Below are positions 28,942 through 37,881 of a stretch of DNA of 64,000 nucleotides, in pieces. Each line of letters starts with the position of its first letter. Within the stretch, counting starts at the first letter, position 1. The notes below the pieces were generated by a model, which was given only the letters and a program-made list of their open reading frames with translations, ran no database searches and was not told the DNA's origin. The stretch comes from Candidatus Zixiibacteriota bacterium (lineage in GTDB: Bacteria; Zixibacteria; MSB-5A5; GN15; FEB-12). The DNA is taken from positions 1-64,000 of the forward strand of contig JAOUBJ010000007.1 of assembly GCA_029860345.1 (NCBI GenBank), given 5' to 3'. A program made the translations under genes and the position numbers.

Positions 28942-31900
28942 CTATTTCATTAATACCATCTTTTTTGTCTGCGAACCACTGTCCGTCTCCAGACGATAAA
29001 AGTAAACACCGCTGGCCAGCATGGTACCGTCGAACTGATAGGCGTGTTCGCCCACCGACAGTTCGCCTTCAAACAAGGTGGCTACTCGTTGGCCCATGAT
29101 GTTGAAGATCTCCAGTCGCGCCCGTCCGGCGGTCGGCAGGTAGAAGCCGATTTCGGTGAGCGGATTGAACGGGTTTGGATGGTTCTGATACAGCGCGAAA
29201 TCTCCCGGCAGCACGGTGCCCTTGGCGTTACCGTTGATCAACGGACTCACGGTGCGATGATCCAGGTCCGACAACAGAGCTTCGGATATTTCGTACACGC
29301 CGTCGAGTCTGAGAATGTCATAGCGCCCTGCCTGGAGGACTTGGGTACCGTCGAGATCACACAAGCCAACCAGCAGCCCCTCTTCGGTGGCGCCGTAAGA
29401 CAGTTCCAACTGGGCGTTGGTCACGCTGATCGGTGGGCTGTCAGAGTGGCCGGATAGATTCAATTGCACTCCGCGTACTTCAACCGGATTGTTCATCGAT
29501 ATGATCGTGCCGCCATCGACATAACGCGAATTGATTTCTACATCGTGACCTATCTTGGCCGTCGGTTGGCTCGACTGCGAACAGGGCGCCGCCGGTTTGT
29601 CACCGCCGCCGAAGAAGTATTCGACAAAGAAAGTAAGATCACCGATGTCGATCGCGCAGTCACCGTTGACATCGGCCGCATCGACAATCTCTGGAGCAGG
29701 ACCGCCCCGGAACATGAAGTCAACCATGTAGAGCAGGTCGGCGATATCGACACTGCCGTCGAGATTCAGATCGCCCGAACGATGACCCCACAGCACGAAT
29801 GTACCGGTGGCTGAACATTGCACAGGCTTGCCGCCCACGCGCCAGTTCACGGTGTATTCCTGCTCGGTAGAATCCCAAACCCAGCCGTAACCGAGTATGA
29901 ACGGCGCAATGGGGAAGGTGAGTTTGAAAATGTCACCCGGGAAAATATCCGGGTCGGTGATGATCTCCCACGAGGTCGGCGCGATACTGTCGTTGACCAT
30001 TACCGTGGCCGGATTGACATCGATAGCAACGAAATCGCCTGAGAATTCGCCCAGGTAGATTGTGGCGCTCATCGGTATGACGGCATGCACGTAAAACATG
30101 TACTGCATGAACGGGTCTATCGTGGCCATGGCGAAACAGTCGGTCGATCCGGCCAGCGTGTATGATGCTTCGTTATTGGTTTCGTCGAATTCCTCGATCT
30201 CCTGGTCGGGATCGACCCGCACGTACAAATGGCGCGGCAGGGTATCACCGACCGTGTACGCAACATCGACCGATACGGCCTCGCCCGGTGACATGCTGGG
30301 TATGAACTGGTCGACGCCGATCTGGTTTACCGACACACTCGGGTCGCCGTCGTAGAAGCGCACGTTCACACCGGATACCGGGTCGGAGTCGACGTGGCAG
30401 TGCACGGTGGCGGCAACCGTGATAACCTGACCGGGCGAAGCGGCCGGGTTGGAGACAGACACATCGGCGTCGTCGACATGGACATCCATCTCGGATGTCC
30501 AGATCGTCACATGACAGGTGTCATCGGAACCAGCGCCGAAATTGTCCGTTACGATAAGTCCGATGTAACCGGAGTAGACAGCATCCCACGACTCGGTGCA
30601 TGTGGAGTCGAAGCAATCATCAAAAACACCGTCACCGTTCAAATCCCAACTGTAGCTGTTGATCGAATCGCCCGGGTCGGGATCATAAGAGCCGGTGCCG
30701 TCGAATACGATCTCCTCGCCGACGCGAGCGGCATAAGGTCCGCCGCAATCGGCGATGGGGGCATGGTTGACGGTATCAATGACAATTTCATGCTCTTCGA
30801 TATCGGTGTCTTCGAGGTCGCTGTTATCCTTGACGCGCAGAGTGATCGTAATCGTGTCGGCCAGAACGCCGGGGGGGAGTGGGAAACCGGGGTGCGTGAT
30901 GTTCTCACCCGCGCCGTCCGGATTCTCCCAATCGAGTCCGTCGGATTTGTCATAGTCCCACAGCCACTCAACGATGTCGGCGGTGCCGCAGGTATAGTAG
31001 GAACCACTGCCGTCCAGAGTGATTTCGGTGTTGGCCGGTGTGGAAGCCGGTGCGGAAATCACGGCCACCGGATCGCAAGTAATCGATGGCGTCAGGATGA
31101 GAATGCCAAAGTCGGTGTCGATCAGGTTGCTGCCGTAGTTGCTGCCGTTCCAGTATCCGTCGGGATGTTGGTTTTCGACCAGCCACTCATTGTATTCCGT
31201 CTGCCAGTCGTGTGCGCCAACCATTTGGATTTCGTGGGGGTCTCCACCTGCGTCGACGGCGATACGACAGCCCTTGGCCACGCCGTACATAGCGTACAGG
31301 TTGCCGAAATTCCCGCTGGAAGTATTCGTGCCCTGGTACCAGTTGTTGTTCAGGTAGTTCAGAGCGTTTTGAACGCGGGTGTCATCGTATGGCACATCAG
31401 CAAAAGAAAGCTCGCAGATTCCGGCGCCGGTACGACCGACATTAGGTGCCCCGTTGTTATTGTATCCGAAGCCGCCGTTGGCATTCTGGCTGTAGGTTGT
31501 CCAGACCAGTAGTTCGCTTTTTACGAATGCGGGTGGCGCCAGCGTCCAGTCGAACTCCGCCGCTTCCATCCCGATAGTGGGCCACTGCGATACCGAATTA
31601 TCGCTGTTGCCGTAGTTGGCATAGTAGCGCCAGCCGCCACGGCCGCCGTAATCATTCTGAGACCAGGCTATCCAGTCCATAGCGTCTACCACGATGTCGT
31701 GGTACGTTTCGCCGATCACCCCGGCCGGTCCGGTGGCCGCCGTGCTGTCGGGGGCGCCACAAGCAACTATAGCCATGACGCCGATACCGACCTCATAACA
31801 TGGTCGGGTGCCGTTGGAAAACCAGATACCGATGCCGTCACCGTCGGAATCAGGATTTCCGTAAGGCTGGGCGCCGATGGTTTGAGTTCCGGAGCGCAGG

Positions 31901-32514
31901 GTGACAATGTCCAGCCCGGCTTTGACATGCTCGGCATAGATATCTTCGTCAGGGTCACCGAACGGCATGTGGCCGCGATTGCAGAAGGCCAGTACTTCCA
32001 TGCCGAAGGCGCCCACCTGGTATTGTCCTTCCGCCCCCCAACCCTGCCAACTGATGTATCCGTAATTGTGCAGGTATAGCCAGCGCAGACCTTTCTGGAT
32101 GGCCAGATTGACCCGCGAATCCCAGTTGCGGGTGACAACGTCGATCTGCACCACATCGGTGTCGGAGGCGCCGACATTATCGGTAACTATTAATGTGGCG
32201 TACTTGGGTCCCATAGTCGCATAGCCGTGGGTTACCGCAATATACCTCGGATCGGTAACGGCTCCGGTCACAATCGCCGAACCGTCGCCGAAATCCCACT
32301 CATAGGTGTAGGGGGCCGTCCCGCCGATCACGTTGCCCCATATTGTAAGAGCGGTGTCGGGATTGGGCCAGGCGTAAGCAGTGTAAATGTTAGCCGCATC
32401 GTTCCAGATACCGTCCGGCATCACGTTCACACGGATCGGCTGCGCCGAAATGTCAGCCGCCAAAAGGCAGAGCACAGCCATCGCCAAAATCAGACTTACC
32501 AATCGTGTTCTCAT
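28942..32514 (-). CDS. Secreted PKD, alpha/alpha-toroid, CARDB and dockerin-like protein with C-terminal sorting domain
   Basis: The gene encodes 1190 residues. ATG at 32514 has GGAGG 6 nt upstream; an ATG two codons earlier touches that site. After the signal peptide come a PKD domain (about 30-120, Y-E-W-D-F-G-D-G-S) and a region of about 125-480 with prenyltransferase/squalene-cyclase-like repeats (for example N-G-G-F-G-Y-N-N-N, G-R-G-G-W-R-Y-Y). Two more PKD-type domains, a CARDB domain (V-D-P-D-Q-E-I-E-E-F-D-E-T-N-N-E), a domain shared with the 34807 protein (about 790-905) and a dockerin-like pair (about 909-970) follow. The last 80 residues are a type IX-like sorting domain with N-H-P-N-P-F-N-P and a K-K-M-V-L-M-K end. 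It follows the YdjY and toroid genes by 110 bp. Confidence 0.88.
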   Translation of the reverse strand: MRTRLVSLILAMAVLCLLAADISAQPIRVNVMPDGIWNDAANIYTAYAWPNPDTALTIWGNVIGGTAPYTYEWDFGDGSAIVTGAVTDPRYIAVTHGYATMGPKYATLIVTDNVGASDTDVVQIDVVTRNWDSRVNLAIQKGLRWLYLHNYGYISWQGWGAEGQYQVGAFGMEVLAFCNRGHMPFGDPDEDIYAEHVKAGLDIVTLRSGTQTIGAQPYGNPDSDGDGIGIWFSNGTRPCYEVGIGVMAIVACGAPDSTAATGPAGVIGETYHDIVVDAMDWIAWSQNDYGGRGGWRYYANYGNSDNSVSQWPTIGMEAAEFDWTLAPPAFVKSELLVWTTYSQNANGGFGYNNNGAPNVGRTGAGICELSFADVPYDDTRVQNALNYLNNNWYQGTNTSSGNFGNLYAMYGVAKGCRIAVDAGGDPHEIQMVGAHDWQTEYNEWLVENQHPDGYWNGSNYGSNLIDTDFGILILTPSITCDPVAVISAPASTPANTEITLDGSGSYYTCGTADIVEWLWDYDKSDGLDWENPDGAGENITHPGFPLPPGVLADTITITLRVKDNSDLEDTDIEEHEIVIDTVNHAPIADCGGPYAARVGEEIVFDGTGSYDPDPGDSINSYSWDLNGDGVFDDCFDSTCTESWDAVYSGYIGLIVTDNFGAGSDDTCHVTIWTSEMDVHVDDADVSVSNPAASPGQVITVAATVHCHVDSDPVSGVNVRFYDGDPSVSVNQIGVDQFIPSMSPGEAVSVDVAYTVGDTLPRHLYVRVDPDQEIEEFDETNNEASYTLAGSTDCFAMATIDPFMQYMFYVHAVIPMSATIYLGEFSGDFVAIDVNPATVMVNDSIAPTSWEIITDPDIFPGDIFKLTFPIAPFILGYGWVWDSTEQEYTVNWRVGGKPVQCSATGTFVLWGHRSGDLNLDGSVDIADLLYMVDFMFRGGPAPEIVDAADVNGDCAIDIGDLTFFVEYFFGGGDKPAAPCSQSSQPTAKIGHDVEINSRYVDGGTIISMNNPVEVRGVQLNLSGHSDSPPISVTNAQLELSYGATEEGLLVGLCDLDGTQVLQAGRYDILRLDGVYEISEALLSDLDHRTVSPLINGNAKGTVLPGDFALYQNHPNPFNPLTEIGFYLPTAGRARLEIFNIMGQRVATLFEGELSVGEHAYQFDGTMLASGVYFYRLETDSGSQTKKMVLMK

Positions 32515-32624
32515 TACCATCCTCCGAATTACTGTTAACCTCTATCTTCGTTCGATCACCGGACGGGGTCGTCTATCGGCCTCGAGCGGCGGTCCATATA
32601 TCATTACCTGATCTTTCAGATGTG

Positions 32625-33773
32625 TCATTCAGGTTTCAATAACTCCTGTAGCGTCAGCACACAGTAGGCGGTAACCAGAACCGGGTTGTTCTCCCACCAA
32701 CGACCGTTTTCATTGACCCAGGAACCGTCGGCCGCCTGTATGCTGATCAGTTTGTCGGCCAGGTCACCGCGCCAGTCGTGTCCGGCGCCGTCTGCGTCGA
32801 TCAGAGTAGGTTCGCCCAGAAGGGTCAGCGCCTTGGCCATCACATGGTAATAGTAGAACAAGCCCTGCTTTCCCAACTCGGGGTTGGTGTCGACCGTGTA
32901 ATTGCTTTTGATCCATCGATAAGCCGCCTGCACCCGTTCATCGTCGGGGGTCAGTCCGGCGTGAATCAAGCTTTTCATCCCGGCATAAGTCATGCCGCCA
33001 TACGAGGTGGTCGCTCCCGCTTTGGAAACACCCGGGTAATAGACAAACCCGCCGTCATCTGAGGACCATTCGTAGTCATTGTACTTTTTGTAGTTCTGGC
33101 TGTTCTGCAGAAAGAGGATTGCTTTCTCCCAAAACAGGTCCTCGTTGGTACTCTCCGGCAGAGATCCATCCAGGGTCACCGCCGCTTGGTCGGTCGATGC
33201 ATAGCTCTCCGAGGTGCGAATCGCTTCCAGAGCAAACTGCATGTTGGAAATATCGGAGCGTTCGTCCTTGTTGTAACCGATACCGCCGTAGGTGGAACTG
33301 TCAGGCGAGATACCGTCATCCTCATCGGCTTGCAGGGAGATGAGGTAACCACGGGTGGCGATTATCTGCTGCTCGAAACTGGGCGCCTCGGCAGCCACCA
33401 GCGCCATCAGACAGATCGAACTGTTGTAGGCTTTCAACTGCGGTTCGAACGGCGGATAGATGCCGCCGTCATCCTGTACGTTGGTGAGAAGATACTTAAA
33501 GCCTCGGACGATGGTAGCTTCATGTTTTTTGCGCAACTCTGCAGGCGCCCGCGCGAAACCGGTCATGGCCAATCCACTGATACCGGGGTAATCATTGAAC
33601 GATCCGTTTTCCTCCTGCGCTGCGGCCAGGTAGTCCAGAGCGCGAGTAACAGCGGCTTGGGCTTCATGCCTGAGCGATAGATCGAAACTGTTTTTGTCGC
33701 CGGCTGTACTCACAGATATCAGTGATGCAACCAGAACAGCAACCAAGATGATTCTTTTCGAGAATGATGTCAT
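32625..33773 (-). CDS. Exported alpha/alpha-toroid protein (prenyltransferase/squalene oxidase repeat type)
   Basis: The gene encodes 382 residues with a signal peptide ending about V-S-T-A-G. The mature protein has several Q-x-x-x-G-S/G-F/W repeats (A-A-A-Q-E-E-N-G-S-F, N-V-Q-D-D-G-G-I-Y, S-I-Q-A-A-D-G-S-W), G-G-M-T-Y-A-G-M-K-S and the helical pairs of an alpha/alpha toroid. The D-x-D-D-T motif of class II terpene cyclases is not seen, so cyclase activity is unlikely; a binding or scaffold role is more probable. Its ATG lies one base after the stop of the YdjY-domain gene, whose last codons supply AAGGAG, so translation is coupled. The next gene on the strand contains a second toroid region. 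Confidence 0.85.
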   Translation of the reverse strand: MTSFSKRIILVAVLVASLISVSTAGDKNSFDLSLRHEAQAAVTRALDYLAAAQEENGSFNDYPGISGLAMTGFARAPAELRKKHEATIVRGFKYLLTNVQDDGGIYPPFEPQLKAYNSSICLMALVAAEAPSFEQQIIATRGYLISLQADEDDGISPDSSTYGGIGYNKDERSDISNMQFALEAIRTSESYASTDQAAVTLDGSLPESTNEDLFWEKAILFLQNSQNYKKYNDYEWSSDDGGFVYYPGVSKAGATTSYGGMTYAGMKSLIHAGLTPDDERVQAAYRWIKSNYTVDTNPELGKQGLFYYYHVMAKALTLLGEPTLIDADGAGHDWRGDLADKLISIQAADGSWVNENGRWWENNPVLVTAYCVLTLQELLKPE

Positions 33774-33774
33774 A

Positions 33775-34494
33775 CTACTCCTTGGACAGGGTCGGCTGCG
33801 ACCACTTGCTGATTGTCACCGCAACCGGCGTTCCCGGTTTGGGTAGTGTCTTTTTGTTGGCTTCGTATACAGTGTCGTCCAGCCGGCCGGCCAATGGATT
33901 ATTCAACACGGCCACCGGGTCGGCATAGGTCGCGATGAAAGAGCCGTCCAGATCGGCCATGAACCTTCCGTCGATAACCATCGATCCGGTGAACAGCCAC
34001 GCTGTGGCTTGCATGGATGACTGACGCTGAGCGTTGTACACCAGTTGGTGCGCCTGATAAATGACATCATGGCCGGATGGGTCCTGCCATTTTACGCAGA
34101 TCGCCACCGAATCTCCCAAAGGCTCTGTACTATCTCCCTGAAAGTGCATTGTTGTCCGGCCGCTCTCGAATCCCAGCAGCAAGAGCGCTGTTTGCAGGTG
34201 AAGCGGCACCGCGTCCAGAACCAGCACCGACTCATGCGTCTTGCCGCCGGGAGAGGTGGCGAAATACTCGACCTGTCCACTGTCCAGGTTGACCCAGCCG
34301 GGCAGGACAATTTCACGTCGCTTTGCATCTATTCTCAGGTTTCCAACTGTGTATGTGTGTGGATCTATCATCATGACCAAAGAGTCGACCGAGGACAGAT
34401 CGTCGGTGGCCGCCTCGGTCTGGGTAATGGCCGCCGTTGTCACCCAACAGACCAAAGCGATTATTGTTGCTTCAACGATCCATTGACGCCGCAT
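33775..34494 (-). CDS. Exported YdjY-domain protein
   Basis: The gene encodes 239 residues. The start M-R-R-Q-W at 34494 gives a clean signal peptide ending near T-E-A-A; the open frame continues 51 codons upstream without a leader. The mature region matches YdjY-domain proteins: E-I-V-L-P-G-W-V-N-L near the start, G-Q-V-E-Y-F-A-T-S-P-G-G-K-T-H-E-S-V-L-V-L, A-L-L-L-L-G, V-W/K-W-x-D-P-S-G, W-L-F-T-G-S and D-P-x-A-V-L-N-N-P-L. The function of this domain is not known. The gene overlaps functionally with the toroid gene (1-nt gap, shared ribosome binding site), so the two products are probably made together and act in the periplasm or outside. Confidence 0.85.
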   Translation of the reverse strand: MRRQWIVEATIIALVCWVTTAAITQTEAATDDLSSVDSLVMMIDPHTYTVGNLRIDAKRREIVLPGWVNLDSGQVEYFATSPGGKTHESVLVLDAVPLHLQTALLLLGFESGRTTMHFQGDSTEPLGDSVAICVKWQDPSGHDVIYQAHQLVYNAQRQSSMQATAWLFTGSMVIDGRFMADLDGSFIATYADPVAVLNNPLAGRLDDTVYEANKKTLPKPGTPVAVTISKWSQPTLSKE

Positions 34495-34806
34495 GAAAGG
34501 CAACCTATCCTCCGTCGAACGGGCACTAACATCGATTAATTGAACAGAACCAAAAGGCTCTATGAAGTATTCCCACTCTGCCCTTAGGAGCACCATCATT
34601 ACAGCGCTGTTGCCGCTGATACTAATCCTGGTCCGGCACCCCTGCAATAACTCAATGAAGCCAAGAAGGGCCTGATGTCAAGGAAAAAAGGGGCGCATAC
34701 AGCACCCGGAAGGTGTAGTTTGAGATTGACAAATCCGGATTATCTACGATCTTGAAAGCGGATCAACGGGATAATACTTGCCCAACGTACTGCGAACAGG
34801 ATTAGT
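34495..34806. other. Divergent intergenic region between the YdjY gene and the beta-helix gene
   Basis: The 312 bp hold the promoters of both genes, though no clear sigma-70 pair was found. GGAGGAT at about 34505-34511 (minus strand) is set too far from ATG 34494 for an ideal ribosome site. No palindromic repeat of the common families is present here, in contrast to most other gaps. Confidence 0.4.
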
Positions 34807-36594
34807 TTGAACAGAGTTCGACAGAGAACAATCTTCCGCATCGTGTCAAGCCGCGTATCCTGGTGGCCGGCGGTTTGCCTGCTCTTGATTGCTACCACCA
34901 ATAGCCTGGCCGCTACTATTAATATCCCCACCGAGGCTGCCACGGTTCAAGGTGGTATTGATCTCGCCGGCGATGGCGACACGGTGTTGATTGCCGCAGG
35001 TATCTATCACGAGCGAATAAACTTTGACGGTAAAGCCATCACCGTGGGCGGACCTTTTCTTTTGAGCGGTGACTCAATTCACATAATGTCGGCGGTGATC
35101 GATGGTGACCCAAACATCCTGGGGCCGGCAGACAGCGGCAGTGTTGTCAGGTTTGTCAGCGGTGAGGGTGCCGGTTCGGTCCTGTGTGGTCTGACCCTTC
35201 AGAAAGGTATGGGGACAAGCAACAATGGCGGAGGAATCCTATGCTCCCAAGCTTCCCCGGTTATCCGCGACTGTCTGATACGACTTAATGTGGTTTCCGG
35301 CACCGGTGGGGGCATGTATTGCAAAGAAGGTTCGGAGCCGCTGCTTCTTAATTGTCGATTCGAAGAAAACCGGTGCGGCTTCTTCGGCGGCGGACTGGCG
35401 GCGAACTTCTCATCACCGATACTGGACAACTGCATCTTTGAACAGAACCTCGCTCAAGCTCCATTCGGCATGTCGGCCGGAATAGACTTCTTTTATTCGA
35501 ACCCGATCTTGACCAACTGCCGGGTCAGCGGCAACGTCGCTGCCATGATCATTGGCGGTGTTTCGTGCTATGAATCGCCGGCCAGTTTTGATCATTGTGT
35601 CTTTGAAGGCAATCAGGCCACTTTCGCCGGTGGGCTCTACTGCTATGGCGACCCACCGACTGTGACCAACGGCACTTTCGTCTTCAACGATGCTCCATTC
35701 GGTTCTGCGATTTACAGCGAAGGCTGCTCTTACGATCTGTCCAACTCGATAGTGGCCTTCAATCAACAAGGGGCGGGGATCGTGGCCATGTTCGACAGCA
35801 TCCCGAGTATTGCATGTACAGATATCTACGGTAATGAAGGCGGCGACTGGGTAGGCGATATTTCGGCGCAGGCGAGTATTAACGGCAACCTGTCGACCGA
35901 TCCACTTTTTTGTGATGCGCTGAGTAGTGATTTCAGTATCGACAGTTTGTCGCCGTGCGCTCCGAATCAAAACAGTTGCGGCACTCTGATCGGTGCGGTC
36001 GATCCCAAGTGCTCGGGGACTCTGCGAGCTTTTGCATATCCGGACACATTGCACACGTTCGATGTCAACTCGGTCAATCCATCCACCCTGCTGGTAGTCG
36101 TGGGGAATTTCACATCCGGCTATTCGGTCGAAGAGATCGATCTGGCCAGTTTGCGTGTCAATGATTCGTTGGTGCCGGATTCGTGTGCAGTACTGACCGG
36201 CCATCCGGACTTCGCCGGACAGGTGGTGGTCATGTATATGAACACCGGCAGTTACCTCAATCAGTACGGTTGGATGTGGGATATTACTTTGCAGCCGTGC
36301 GTGGTGACCGGGTTGTTCAACGATAAATCGGATATTGACCTGACGGCGATGGTGACACTGATGGGGCATGTCTCCGGCGATGTCAACAACGACGGCAGCC
36401 GCGACATTTCGGATTTGGTTTTGGTGGTTGACTACTTCTTCAACAACGGTCCATCTCTTGAGTTGCCTGACGCCGTTGACTTGGATCGCAATGGCACTAT
36501 CGACATCACCGATTTGACCTTACTTGTGGAACGGATGTTTTCGACAGTCCAGCCGGAGCCGCTGTGGGAGCGGTTGTTGATGTATAGAGACTGA
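34807..36594 (+). CDS. Exported right-handed parallel beta-helix protein with dockerin-like end
   Basis: The gene encodes 595 residues with a likely TTG start at 34807 (AGGA about 6 nt upstream). A signal peptide ends about N-S-L-A-A. Residues about 38-380 are beta-helix rungs: I-N-I-P-T-E-A-A-T-V-Q-G-G-I opens as in DUF1565/NosD-type proteins, and rungs such as N-C-R-F-E-E-N, N-C-I-F-E-Q-N and H-C-V-F-E-G-N follow, each with a Cys. Residues about 400-515 form the domain also found in the 28942 protein, ending G-H-V-S-G-D. A dockerin-like pair closes the protein (D-I-S-D-L-V-L-V-V-D-Y-F-F and D-I-T-D-L-T-L-L-V-E-R-M-F). Polysaccharide binding or cleavage is a possibility from fold alone; no catalytic residues are assigned. 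Confidence 0.85.
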   Translation: MNRVRQRTIFRIVSSRVSWWPAVCLLLIATTNSLAATINIPTEAATVQGGIDLAGDGDTVLIAAGIYHERINFDGKAITVGGPFLLSGDSIHIMSAVIDGDPNILGPADSGSVVRFVSGEGAGSVLCGLTLQKGMGTSNNGGGILCSQASPVIRDCLIRLNVVSGTGGGMYCKEGSEPLLLNCRFEENRCGFFGGGLAANFSSPILDNCIFEQNLAQAPFGMSAGIDFFYSNPILTNCRVSGNVAAMIIGGVSCYESPASFDHCVFEGNQATFAGGLYCYGDPPTVTNGTFVFNDAPFGSAIYSEGCSYDLSNSIVAFNQQGAGIVAMFDSIPSIACTDIYGNEGGDWVGDISAQASINGNLSTDPLFCDALSSDFSIDSLSPCAPNQNSCGTLIGAVDPKCSGTLRAFAYPDTLHTFDVNSVNPSTLLVVVGNFTSGYSVEEIDLASLRVNDSLVPDSCAVLTGHPDFAGQVVVMYMNTGSYLNQYGWMWDITLQPCVVTGLFNDKSDIDLTAMVTLMGHVSGDVNNDGSRDISDLVLVVDYFFNNGPSLELPDAVDLDRNGTIDITDLTLLVERMFSTVQPEPLWERLLMYRD

Positions 36595-36615
36595 GCGATT
36601 CTTGGTTCTTTGTAG

Positions 36616-36671
36616 GTCAGGACCCCTTGTGGTCCTGACACAACCTCATGCTGAGCGGAGTCGAAGCATGA
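36616..36671. repeat. Two adjacent palindromic repeats
   Basis: GTCAGGACC/GGTCCTGAC (36616-36639, preceded by GTAG) is followed by a CATGCT/AGCATG hairpin with GAGCGGAGTCGA core (36646-36671). The same two families also sit next to each other at 12661-12715. Confidence 0.8.
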
Positions 36672-36709
36672 ACGCGTTAGCTGTGTCGCTGTCACGATAG
36701 CTGCTTTTC

Positions 36710-36816
36710 TAACTCCCCTCTCGAGAAGGGTGGCCCGCCTTGGCGGGCCGGGGTGTATTATTTGCTTTGCGCCTTTGCTAAACACACCCCTAAACCGACT
36801 CTCCAGAGGGGACTTT
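36710..36816. mobile_element. MITE-like element
   Basis: Outer arms AACTCCCCTCT (36710-36720) and AGAGGGGACTT (36806-36816) are near-perfect inverted repeats. Internal arms GGCCCGCC/GGCGGGCC form a central-left hairpin, and GGGGTGT/ACACCCC another pair. The element is about 107 bp, non-coding, and lies between the beta-helix and DUF2971 genes. Similar elements are common in several phyla; mobility is inferred from structure only. Confidence 0.5.
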
Positions 36817-36854
36817 GAATATGGTTTCCCTCGAAGGAAAGGTGGTTTGTCGAT

Positions 36855-37697
36855 TCATACGGGGACGAATTCGAGTTCAAAACTATCGAACTTGCGTTGC
36901 GCCTGAAGCAGTTGGGCGGATGGAAACTGTTCTTGAGCGACTTTGGTAACTTCTTCCTTGTGTGCTTCCGGCATCTCCGAACCAAGGATCACTTCGGACA
37001 CGCATTGCGGGGTTAGATTCAGACTGAACCCACCTGCATCCATGAAGACGTATCGATATTCCTCCTCGTGATCCCAGTGCTTTGACTTTGCGGTGAACAA
37101 CTGCAGGAACTTCTCATAGTCCTCCTCATCATCAAGGTCTTCAGAAGGTACGATTTCGGGGAATGTCTTTACGTATGTTACCCAAGCCTCTTGATATGGC
37201 TTGCCGGTGCTCGTGAAGTATTCATGCAAGACTCCTGTGAATAGAGAGAAGTCGAGACCTACACAGAACCCGCGATATGCATTGGCGTAGTGTGACCAAA
37301 GCAATGGCACATCTTTCACTGTTGAGAATGATAGAATCCCGTGCTTTTCCCGATAATTGAGCGCAGATTCCTCTAGGAATTTTCGCAACTTAGCCTGATT
37401 TTTGAACTCCAATTCTCGAACTCTCGCTTCAGCCAGCTCTGCACGTTGAGCCATTGGCATTGCCGGTGGCAACAGACCTATAAGTCTCCCTTTGAACTTT
37501 TCCTCTGGCAGCCGATCGTATCTAAAAGGGATACAGCAATCAAAGGGGTCATTCAAGTCCGTAGCTTTTGGCACCCACAGTTTTCGTTCGGTGAGTAGCG
37601 TCCTGTGGAGGTTCTTTTCCGGGTTATCCGGATCATTCCAATCATTCACCCAACTTCGGAACTTGTAGAGCGTTTTGGGTTTTGGTTTATCGTCCAT
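36855..37697 (-). CDS. DUF2971-family protein
   Basis: The gene encodes 280 residues. ATG at 37697 is chosen because GGGAG lies 5 nt upstream. Family landmarks are L-Y-K-F-R-S at the start, L-W-V-P-K-A-T-D-L-N-D-P-F-D-C (usual F-N-D-P-F-D), F-S-T-V-K-D-V-P-L-L-W-S-H-Y-A-N, G-F-C-V-G-L-D-F and H-W-D-H-E-E-E-Y-R. The function of DUF2971 is not established; members often occur in variable genome islands. By eye the gene is more AT-rich than its neighbours, and it sits between a MITE-like element and repeat DNA, which fits recent acquisition. No partner gene is adjacent. Confidence 0.85.
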   Translation of the reverse strand: MDDKPKPKTLYKFRSWVNDWNDPDNPEKNLHRTLLTERKLWVPKATDLNDPFDCCIPFRYDRLPEEKFKGRLIGLLPPAMPMAQRAELAEARVRELEFKNQAKLRKFLEESALNYREKHGILSFSTVKDVPLLWSHYANAYRGFCVGLDFSLFTGVLHEYFTSTGKPYQEAWVTYVKTFPEIVPSEDLDDEEDYEKFLQLFTAKSKHWDHEEEYRYVFMDAGGFSLNLTPQCVSEVILGSEMPEAHKEEVTKVAQEQFPSAQLLQAQRKFDSFELEFVPV

Positions 37698-37860
37698 CTG
37701 ATCTCCCATTACATATTAACCAATGTTGGCGGGTTCACGCCTCGGCGCGCAGGCGAAGACGGACCCGCCCTACCAGAACTGAATCTGGCCTTCGCCAGAA
37801 TGACACCGACTAATAGGTTTTGTGCGCTCCGCGCGTTCTTGTCCAAGGCGGCGAAGCCAC

Positions 37861-37881
37861 AAAAACACGGCCCCCCCGTGT
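37861..37881 (-). terminator. Compact terminator hairpin at the end of the SDR gene
   Basis: On the minus strand ACACGG, a 5-nt loop of G residues, and CCGTGT are followed by T residues. The hairpin touches the SDR stop codon (37881-37883). It belongs to the same family as the ACACGG-type repeats at 12776, 14023, 24332 and 40756. Confidence 0.6.

Noticed and set aside
30394-31512. Plus-strand open frame of 372 codons inside the PKD-toroid gene
   Set aside because: It lies antisense to a recognisable modular protein and shows no signal peptide, domain or ribosome site.
32625-33773. Class II terpene/hopene cyclase
   Set aside because: The toroid repeats are present but the D-x-D-D-T catalytic motif is missing, and the protein is exported and too short.
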